This document shows positions 9,040-15,349 of a stretch of DNA of 15,349 nucleotides, piece by piece (within the stretch, counting starts at the first letter, position 1; every line of letters begins with the position of its first letter). The translations under genes were made by a program, and so were the position numbers. The notes under the pieces are model-generated. The model ran no database searches. It was not told the origin of the DNA and saw nothing but the letters and a program-made list of their open reading frames with translations. Source of the stretch: Lojkania enalia (taxonomy: Eukaryota > Ascomycota > Dothideomycetes > Pleosporales); assembly GCA_010094045.1 (NCBI GenBank), contig ML986960.1, positions 3,064-18,412 on the forward strand. Reading direction: 5' to 3'.

Positions 9040-10340
9040 AGAAGTAGGCTGATTAATTATAGAGATTATTAATAAAGAATACTCGAATAATAATCTAATC
9101 TAAGATGTTTTAAAGCTATTAAGAAAAGGAGCCTATTAATCTAAACTTCTAATTCTAGCTAACTATAAAAAGTATAATAACTAACTATACTACTAAAATT
9201 AACTTATAGTACTAGACTATAATAAACTAAAGCTTAAACTGCTATAAGCTATCTATAACTTACTATCTAGTAGATACCCTAGTTGAGAAAAGACCTTAGA
9301 ACTACTCTAATATAAGTATTATTAGTTAAAGATATTCGAATTAATATAATAATATATAGGCTATTATTATATATATTAAAGAAGTAAAGCTTCTAGAGAG
9401 AAGTACTATAAGTTACTAAAACCGTTGCCTATACCTAAATAAAGGTTTTAAAATATCTCTATAAACTTTATAACTAATCTACTAGAATTAGAAGGTTGTA
9501 CGAATATTATAGTAGTAGTTAATAGGCTTAGTAAGTATAGACACCTAATATTATATACAAGAATCGAAGCTCCTAATATTATTTAACTATTCTATTACTA
9601 TATATAGGTTTACTATAGACTACTACGTACTATTATATCTAACTATAAAATATAGTTTATCTCTACCTTCTACTAAGAGCTTTATAGACAGCTATAAATT
9701 AATATATATATATTAACTAGCTTCTATCTAGAGACTAATAGCTAGATAGAGAATACTAATACAGTAATAGAATAAGTTTTCTAAGCCTATACTAGCTATA
9801 AATAAGATAACTAGGTTAAATAGCTACTAATAGTATAGTTTAAAGCGAATAATATAGTGTCTAAATTAATAAAAGTCTTCTTATTTCTAGCCTACTTTAG
9901 CTAGCACCTTTAAATAGGCTTTAAGCTACCTATAAGAATCTATTAACTATTAAAATAGTCCCTAATAGTCTAGAAAGCTAATAGACTAGTTAATAAGATA
10001 AAGGATATTATAAAGTATATTAGAGAAGAACTCACCTAGGTATAAGCGTTTTAATAAAAGTATGCTAACTATAAGCGCGTACTAGCCTTTAACTACTAGA
10101 TTAGTAATCTAGTCTAGCTAGATACTAGAAATATATATATATATAAAGACCGTTAAAAAAATTTAACTAGAAGAATATAGGCTTTTATAAGGTTATCGTA
10201 AAGGTATTTTTATACGTTTATAGATTAAAGCTACCTAAATTAGCTAAAATATATCCTATATTCTATATATTACTATTATAGTTAGTATCTAAGTTATCTA
10301 ACTACTTATCTAGTTAATAAGTATATAACCCTAAACCTAT
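9040..10340 (+). other. Integrase of element B, without its chromodomain (degraded)
   Basis: In the N-terminal zinc finger, the expected His and Cys ligands appear as Tyr (for example SSRYPS near 9267-9285 and a YYYIY run near 9362-9376), the RIP outcomes of CAC/CAT and TGT/TGC. The core reads INFITNLLELEG, with the first Asp now Asn (9464-9466). It continues with IVVVNRLSKYRHLI, then IISNYKIQF with the second Asp also Asn (9641-9643), and ETNSQIENTN with Glu kept (gag, 9749-9751). The C-terminal domain reads QLDTRN and, after the phase shift, PLKKFN and VYRLKLPKLAKIYPIFYILLL (about 10150-10275). Confidence 0.9.
10131..10145 (+). repeat. AT dinucleotide run causing a phase change in element B integrase
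   Basis: An atatat run follows the codons for LDTRN (10118-10132). Upstream homology is in the phase of 10121 and downstream homology (PLKKF) is in the phase of 10147, so the distance is not a multiple of three. Gain of one TA unit, or another net 2-base gain or 1-base loss in the run, explains this. It is the only clear indel I found inside the pol of either retroelement. Confidence 0.65.
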
Positions 10341-10342
10341 TA
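10341..10342. repeat. Left TA target duplication of the Fot1-type element
   Basis: TA directly precedes the left inverted repeat, and TA at 12215-12216 directly follows the right one. Tc1/mariner/pogo transposons duplicate TA on insertion. Collapsing to a single TA joins the flanking codons of element B in phase. Confidence 0.8.
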
Positions 10343-10396
10343 ACGTATAGTAGAAGTAAGCTGATTACCTAAACGAGCTAATTATAATACTAAAAC
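10343..10396. repeat. Left terminal inverted repeat of the Fot1-type element
   Basis: It begins acgtatagta and pairs with 12161-12214 with about six mismatches, mostly transitions. It contains two direct copies of an aagcgagctaatta-like unit, here RIP-altered to aagtaagctgatta and aaacgagctaatta. Repeated units of this kind are plausible transposase-binding sites. Confidence 0.88.
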
Positions 10397-10429
10397 TATA
10401 TTAAAATTACAACTACTTTTCGCAAAATA

Positions 10430-12112
10430 TTATACTTTCTTATATTCTATTATACTATATAATATAGTAGCCTATTCTTCTATATCTATAGTATTATTTT
10501 TACACGTCTATAAGTTATATCTAGCCTTACTATACTACCTATAACGCCTTTAAGTTAGCTAGTTTCTATTAATACGCGCCTTCTTCCTACTTTTCTTCCT
10601 ATTAATACGAGCGCTAAACTCTTTTAGAGTAGTTAATTAAGTACCTTCTTTAATTATTAGATTGCCTTTCTTCTATATATACTTTCTTTTATATAATCGA
10701 TGTTATATAGCAGCCTTATTAGCTACTTAAAGCTTAGTAATCTAAGCGTATAATAGTATATTTTTATATATTATATATACAGCACCCTTTATAAACTATT
10801 TAAACGCTTCTACTATTAAAGTAGAGAAGCTATCTAAATATTTTTAAACTCTTAATTAAACGTATATAGATTAAAACCTAGATTTAATAGGATTACTTAG
10901 TATTTTTAACTCCTAAGAGATATCTTTAACTATAGAGGGTATTAGTATATATAGTTAAACTTTAAACTTTAATAGTATTATATCTAAGTTAAATAGAACT
11001 AGACTAGTACTTTAAAAGCTATTTAGGATATTACCCTTTATAATTGCTATATTAAAAGCTACTTTAAAGTAGGATAAGAACTTAATTTTTATAATATAGT
11101 TAATATAACTACGTATTAGCTACTTAACTTAACACCTATATATAGTTTTTAAAGATAAGAAACAATTTATATCTAGTAGCTATAGTAGATATAATAAATA
11201 TAGAGGTATATAGAGAGTAATAATATTCTTTTCCTTATAAAGCTACCTGAATTTAAGCGAGTCGTAGCTTTTATAGCTGTTAAGAATTAGCAATTAATAC
11301 GTACTAATAGTATAATCCTTTATATACGTGTTAAAGTGCTTTAACTGCTTAATACTAATATTATTTATCGTCCAGCCGTTATTAGTAACCTATATAGCCT
11401 AGGTTAGTAGAATATTGTCTTCTTTATACTATATAAAGAGGTGGTAGATGCCTGTAAAGATAATAAAAGGTAGTATTATCTATTCTATTGCGTTAATACT
11501 CTAGATAACTGTAGTCTACTTGTAATTATCTAGCTAGAGCTACTTTAGTCGATTCCGTCTCTTAGAGCTAGTAACTACTACTTCTATTAATATTACGTCT
11601 ATTATAAAGCCTAATTCGTTAAAGTTATATATATCTTTATTAATAATACCGTACTTAGCCTTTATATTTTATATAAGATAGAACCAGCTTCTTATAACTT
11701 TAGGATCCTTATATTTAGCTTTTAAATAGTTGTACTTTTAATTAAATTTAACCTTAAGCTTAGGCGTACATTTAATAAAGTTCTCTACCTAGTTCTTTCT
11801 AACCTAGCTAGTAGAGCGTGTAGCTAGTAGTAAATTAGCTATATTTTAAATAGTAGTAAGCTGTAGCGGAAATCCTCTTATATCTAGATCTAGTATATAC
11901 TAAACAATTACCTACTTCTTAGTCTCACTAAACTTTATTAAATTAGGCCGGTAATCGCGTTATAGAGCTGTTCCTCGCTTTTATATACTAAGTATACTTT
12001 AGAAGATATTATAGATTAATATAATGCGATGTATAGTTAGTATCGTGTTTTATTAAAGAGCTTAGAATATGAGCTGTATTCTAGCTTCTTTCTAAATTAA
12101 TTCTGCAGTTAT
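10430..12112 (-). pseudogene. Fot1/pogo-type DDE transposase relic
   Basis: On the - strand, from ata at 12112 (probably a former ATG) to taa at 10430-10432, the span is 561 codons with no net frameshift, the usual length of Fot1-type transposases. The N-terminus (TAELIQKEARIQLIFQAL onward) fits the Psq/pogo helix-turn-helix, followed by RPNLIKFS and LDLDIRGFPLQL of the CENP-B-type DNA-binding region. The DDE core reads YNFNELGF (residue 165, Asp now Asn), LLILNSY (residue 278, Asp now Asn) and LLDINCF (residue 314, Asp kept). The 35-residue gap between the last two positions makes it DD35D. The C-terminus is basic and ends in an eroded zinc-knuckle-like stretch (RRYRQYSKARYNLQTC), with Tyr where Cys and His are expected. 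RIP-type stops occur throughout. The exact stop is uncertain, because the phase could run on to 10382. Confidence 0.9.
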
Positions 12113-12160
12113 TAATTGTAGTATAATACTATAAAGTATAATTATCGCGATTTTAGTAGG

Positions 12161-12214
12161 GTTTTAGTATTATAATTAGCTCGCTTGGGTAATTAGCTCG
12201 CTTATACTATACGT
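12161..12214. repeat. Right terminal inverted repeat of the Fot1-type element
   Basis: This is the better preserved repeat. It shows two direct copies of taattagctcgctt (12175-12188 and 12190-12203) separated by a few bases, and ends actatacgt next to TA. It lies upstream of the transposase start, so promoter and binding sites would be near here. Confidence 0.9.
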
Positions 12215-12216
12215 TA
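12215..12216. repeat. Right TA target duplication of the Fot1-type element
   Basis: TA follows the inverted repeat end and matches 10341-10342. The base after it starts the chromodomain side of element B pol. Confidence 0.8.
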
Positions 12217-12411
12217 AGATTAATAGAGAATTAGAATACCTTATTAAGCGAATAGAAGACCTCTATTATAACTAATAGAGATGCCGGTATAAATACCTAG
12301 TTAAGTAGATTAGCTATTATAATCTAGAATAGTACCTAGCTAGTAATTTTACTAAGATAACTACCGTAGAAAATTACTATATTAGAAATCCGAATAAATA
12401 AGACCCAAATA
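12217..12411 (+). pseudogene. Chromodomain end of element B pol, cut off by the transposon
   Basis: Once the nested transposon and one TA are removed, the phase from the integrase side (codons for NPKPI up to 10341) continues directly here. It reads KINRELEYLIKRIED, then RYKYLVK*ISYYNLE*YLASNFTKI and YYIRNPNK. This is the chromodomain pattern of chromoviruses, with Asn-Pro-Asn-Lys near the usual C-terminus. The Trp of KWxGY is TAG (12306-12308), the same loss seen in element A. The domain would have targeted integration to heterochromatin. The end point is approximate. Confidence 0.85.
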
Positions 12412-12767
12412 TAATATTACGTCTAGATTTTTAATTAAGTATTAGAGTCTAATTTAAGTATATTTCTAGACGCCTATAATAATACTATACTAATATAATA
12501 CTAGTAATAATACTACTACTAATCCCTAGTATAGTACTATTATATAAACTAAACCAACCTAACCTCTAATATAGTACTACTATTAACTACTAGTCGCGCT
12601 GATATACCTATAACCTAATCTAATCTATAGTATAGTATTACTATACGATAATAACTAATTATACTAATACGTTTATAACTTTAACTAATACTAGTATTAA
12701 TAACTACTACTTAATTATAAATAATCTAAATATAATATAAAGACCTAACTTATAGAAACTTATAACT
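12412..12767 (+). other. 3' non-coding region of element B
   Basis: This is a 356-base stretch between the chromodomain and the polypurine tract. It is rich in irregular ACTA, TAATA and CTAGTA repeats and shows no recognisable motif on either strand. A 3' leader to the LTR is expected here. Confidence 0.6.
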
Positions 12768-12777
12768 AAAAGAGGGG
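12768..12777 (+). other. Polypurine tract of element B
   Basis: The run aaaagagggg lies three bases before the 3' LTR and is the expected plus-strand primer. The short tac gap is slightly unusual, since the tract normally touches the LTR. Confidence 0.7.
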
Positions 12778-12780
12778 TAC

Positions 12781-13084
12781 TATTATAGTAATACTATAAC
12801 ACTTCTATACCTATACTATTCTTACTATAATATCCGAACCAGCTGCCAGTAACAGCTATTAGCTACTAGCTAGAATATAACTAACTTATCTTAACTATAA
12901 TAGAGGAAGGTTTCGCCGACCTAGCTAGCCTATATAGTAGTATAAACCTAGCTTCTATAAAAAACCTATATAATATAGATATCTCTATTTTTTATATAAC
13001 GTTTTAATATTTATATATAGTATATAATAATAGAGTTAACTATTTAAAGTACAATTAACTAACTATATATAAGTATCTATAATA
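12781..13084 (+). repeat. 3' LTR of element B (304 bp)
   Basis: It has the same length as the 5' LTR and is collinear with it. At many mismatches this copy keeps the C or G (for example ccgaaccagctgccagtaac near 12833-12852) where the 5' LTR has T or A, so the 5' copy is the more heavily mutated overall. In a few places the reverse holds. Confidence 0.93.
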
Positions 13085-13089
13085 TTAAA
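13085..13089. repeat. Right target duplication of element B
   Basis: The bases ttaaa follow the 3' LTR and match ctaaa at 4638-4642 apart from one C-to-T change. The ambiguity at the LTR end (tta also follows the 5' LTR) leaves the border uncertain by up to three bases. Confidence 0.65.
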
Positions 13090-13247
13090 ATTCTATTTAA
13101 ATAACTAAATAATTTAATATAATAGTATATAAATATTATAATCTAAACTAAATTAGATATATTTTAGACTTAGATATAGTTAAATAAATAATCGATGCGA
13201 TATTATTAAAGAGGCTGTTATTAGTAGTATTAAGTTCTTTTATAGAA
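13090..13247. other. Spacer, right half; no recognisable gene
   Basis: This continues the pre-insertion sequence of 4134-4637 and runs up to the inverted A-family LTR. It is AT-rich, with one less altered patch (atcgatgcgat, 13191-13201). No domain, polypurine tract or primer site was seen. Confidence 0.5.
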
Positions 13248-13529
13248 TATAATAGTATAAGTAAAATAATAGGTCTAAATATAATATAAATTTACTTAGA
13301 GGTATATAGAAGTATATAGGGGTTTAAAGATCTAGAAATTCTATTAATACTTATAAATCTTATACGAAAGAATATAGAAGAACTACTAAGCTACTTATAA
13401 AGGAGTATATAACTATATACGGATGGGAAAAGGAGTAGAGCTGGGGGTAGAATAAGATAAGTAAAAAGCTTTAGAATAAAGTTATATATAAAGCTTTTCG
13501 TAGAACAATTTCTTCGCATTATTATACTA
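13248..13529 (-). repeat. A-family LTR in inverted orientation (282 bp)
   Basis: The reverse complement aligns end to end with the element A 3' LTR (3857-4133), mostly by transitions. It has one 5-bp tandem duplication (ataag near 13455-13464) that accounts for the length difference. In - strand orientation no polypurine tract precedes it (the flank reads ctttaaatag), and the 5-bp flanks do not match. It is therefore either a 5' LTR of a truncated - strand element or a solo LTR with eroded or lost duplications. Confidence 0.83.
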
Positions 13530-15349
13530 CTATTTAAAGCGTTTAGCTTATAATAAACTATATAAAGTAGATAGTAACTATAAATTTACTTCTTTAGATC
13601 TACTTATAGTAGAATATCTCTATAAAGGTATTTAATATAATATCTATCTCTACTACTTTAAGAAGAATAATAAGAATTATTTTAAAGTATATTCTAGACT
13701 AATATAGTATACTCTAACCTTCTTATAATTAATATATTTATAGCTAAACTTATCTATACTAGAGTATATTATAAAGGTTAATTAAACTATTAAAGCTTTT
13801 ATTACTACCTATATTAATAGTAATAAAATTTAACTAGTTTAAAAAGTCTAAAATACTATTTAAATAATAGTTAAATAGACTTAAATATATATTTTAACTC
13901 TTTTTTATATATTCTAATATTAATAGTTATATTTAAACTTAGTAAAAAAGATTCTAACTTTCTATTTACTTATAATAGTAAAAATAGAAAGATCTTATCT
14001 AAAATTAAATTTACTAGTTAAAACTATATTAAGATTAGTATAGCGTATAAGTATAAGATTATAAAAGATCTTCTTAATATAAATAATAATAAATATATTA
14101 AAGTAAAGAAAATAAAGTTTTTTATAAGTTAATTTAAATTATATTATATTATATTATATTATTTTATACTAATACTTTTAGCTTATTTACTCTATTAAAA
14201 AGGTTTAATTAAGTTATAGTAGGAGAAAAGATTATAGTAAAGTATAAATATTAGTAGATAGTAGTTTTTTTAAATATTAATAGGTTCTCTAATATTTCTA
14301 TAAATATAATACTCTAGTTAAATATCTTATAGTCTAAATTAGTACTATATTTAGAATAATATAATATTTCTATCTTCTATATATTATTCTAGTCTATAAT
14401 ATATTATAATATAGTTCTTCTAGTATTAATAGTAGGAATTACTATTTCTTATAATTACTAAAGAACTTATATTAATATATAAGACTAACTTTATAAATAT
14501 TTATTCTTAAATCTTATTTATATAACTTTAATCTAATAATAGTACTATTAAATATCTATAAAAAACTTTAATTTAAGAAAAACTAGATAAAGATAATTAT
14601 ATTAATTAGAAAGTTTATATAAAGGTTATATTTAAGAATAATTTAGTTATTCTTCTTCTTTTTAAAAGAGTATCTATAGTTTTTAATAGGTTTACTTAAT
14701 CTCTTTAATTTAATACCCTTCTTTTTCTAGAATATTTATAGAGTATTAATACTAATATTTACTTTTAGTTTCTAACTATTTTTAGAATTTAGGTAATTCT
14801 TTTATTTAATTAAATATTTTTATACTCTAATAGAATTTTACTTTTATTTAATAATATAATTAATTTTATATAATATATTCTATTATTAAAGCGGCTAAAC
14901 TATTAAAGTAGCTACTTTTTCTTAGTATTATAAATACTATATATAAACTATAATAAATCTATAATATAATCTTCTATTAATTTAATAAGAAGGTAGAATT
15001 AAGCTTATCTTATAGGTGTATAAATTAGACTAGTTTAAGAGTATATAATATACTACTATAACTTTTAATATATAATATTAATAACTCTCTACTCAACTTT
15101 ATAGAATTATATTTTACCCTTATATATAACTGAATTACTAGAAGTTTATAGTAACTAAAGAATAAATAATTATATAATATATTTTTAACCTTAATTTATA
15201 AGAATTTATACTCTAGCTATATAAAGTAGTAGATATAGTAGATAAACTATTAAACGTATATAGTAGAATATCTATAAGAAAGAATTAGCTTAAATAATTT
15301 ATAGCGTATATAAATAAGCTTAAAATAGCCTTTAATTAAGTAAAGGATT
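13530..15349. other. Unidentified, extremely AT-rich right flank
   Basis: About 1.8 kb with even fewer G and C, and almost no CA or TG, compared with the rest of the window. Conceptual reads on the + strand that treat TAA/TAG as former Gln/Trp look weakly protein-like in places, for example YLYYFKK near 13650. This is not informative in such DNA, and I could not match any family on either strand. No LTR, inverted repeat or target duplication was found. It probably represents older, more thoroughly mutated repeat sequence. Confidence 0.5.
14141..14160. repeat. (ATATT)4 microsatellite
   Basis: Four perfect tandem copies of atatt, with similar partial units on either side. A shorter relative of the same repeat lies just after the 5' LTR of element B (about 4946-4960). 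It is of local interest only. Confidence 0.8.

Larger units (their letters stand above)
6701..10340 (+). pseudogene. Element B pol relic, protease to integrase
   Basis: A single phase runs from protease to integrase, with checks at 6839, 7868, 8159, 8606, 9464, 9641 and 9749. Near 10131-10145 a run of (AT)n shifts the phase by one. The shifted phase then carries the integrase C-terminus to 10340, where the coding sequence is split by a Fot1-type transposon; the chromodomain resumes at 12217. Pol lies one base behind the gag phase, the relation expected for -1 frameshifting, although RIP-era indels could mimic this. Stops are frequent and fall at typical Gln/Trp positions. Losses include the protease Asp, all three RT metal-binding Asp, the RNase H Asp and both integrase Asp. 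The start is approximate, because no clear initiation site is visible. Confidence 0.88.
10343..12214 (-). mobile_element. Fot1/pogo-type DNA transposon, nested in element B (1872 bp)
   Basis: Near-perfect 54-bp terminal inverted repeats (10343-10396 and 12161-12214), a TA duplication and a single antisense transposase relic define a full-length Fot1/pogo-type element of the Tc1/mariner superfamily. The length is typical of fungal Fot1 relatives (about 1.9 kb). It lies opposite to element B and separates that element's integrase from its chromodomain. The transposase carries many RIP-type stops, so the copy is non-autonomous at best. Confidence 0.93.
4643..13084 (+). mobile_element. Element B: full-length Ty3/Gypsy chromovirus relic (8442 bp)
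   Basis: Two 304-bp direct LTRs (4643-4946 and 12781-13084) bound a 7.8-kb interior holding, in order, gag, protease, RT, RNase H, integrase and chromodomain, with a polypurine tract before the 3' LTR. The LTR ends read tattat and ataata, consistent with RIP-altered TGTTAT and ATAACA, a perfect terminal inverted repeat. A 5-bp target duplication flanks it. Removing the nested 1872-bp DNA transposon and one TA leaves an element of about 6.57 kb, ordinary for the group. It belongs to a different family from element A, since its LTRs are unrelated. All its enzymes are inactivated. Confidence 0.93.

Noticed and set aside
13243..13534. A target-site duplication around the inverted A-family LTR.
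   Set aside because: The flanks tagaa and ctatt do not match, even allowing for transitions.
13560..14140. A possible long + strand coding region, read by treating every TAA/TAG as Gln or Trp.
   Set aside because: In DNA without CA or TG, nearly every phase on both strands passes this test. No family motif could be recognised, so it is not called as a gene.
14215..15349. Resemblance of a conceptual translation to fungal DUF3435-type tyrosine recombinases (Starship captains).
   Set aside because: I tried to place the conserved blocks (RYKDI, R..Y and similar) and could not do so convincingly. The residues that would identify them are missing, and composition bias explains the vague likeness.
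1..15349. CRISPR arrays, tRNA or rRNA genes, or intact protein genes.
   Set aside because: No spaced direct repeats, no cloverleaf-like or ribosomal sequence, and no open frame of meaningful length and known content were found on either strand.

Overview
The window looks like an AT-rich, gene-free heterochromatic block from a filamentous ascomycete (Pezizomycotina) in which repeat-induced point mutation (RIP) has been very active. CpA and TpG are almost absent on both strands and TpA is in great excess, while CpG (for example acgcgac, gcgcgt) survives. That is the RIP signature rather than ordinary CpG deamination. I see no intact protein gene, tRNA or rRNA. Every recognisable coding sequence is a transposon relic broken by TAA/TAG codons where CAA, CAG or TGG once stood, and by Asp-to-Asn, Cys-to-Tyr and His-to-Tyr changes.

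Layout. (1) 1-4133: the 3' part of a Ty3/Gypsy chromovirus, 'element A', on the + strand. It holds RT, RNase H, integrase and chromodomain in one unbroken phase from base 2 to a TGA at 2822-2824, then about 1 kb of unexplained 3' sequence, a polypurine tract and a 277-bp 3' LTR. (2) 4134-4637: unidentified spacer. (3) 4643-13084: a complete second Ty3/Gypsy chromovirus, 'element B', on the + strand, 8442 bp long. It has two 304-bp LTRs and a 5-bp target duplication (ctaaa/ttaaa). (4) Nested in B at 10343-12214: a complete 1872-bp Fot1/pogo-type DNA transposon on the - strand. It has 54-bp terminal inverted repeats, a TA duplication and a DD35D-spaced transposase relic. It sits in the linker between B's integrase and B's chromodomain. 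(5) 13090-13247: the other half of the spacer. (6) 13248-13529: a second copy of the element A LTR, in inverted orientation. (7) 13530-15349: an even more AT-rich tract that I could not identify.

History. Element B landed in a spacer between two oppositely oriented A-family LTRs. The Fot1-like element then landed in B, and RIP hit everything. B's two LTRs differ at about 25 of 304 positions in my hand alignment, all transitions and no indels, so nearly all visible divergence is RIP rather than age. The exciting undescribed system invited by the prompt is not evident. The main points are the clean nested structure, the pattern of damage to catalytic residues, the unexplained 3' region of element A and the unidentified right flank.
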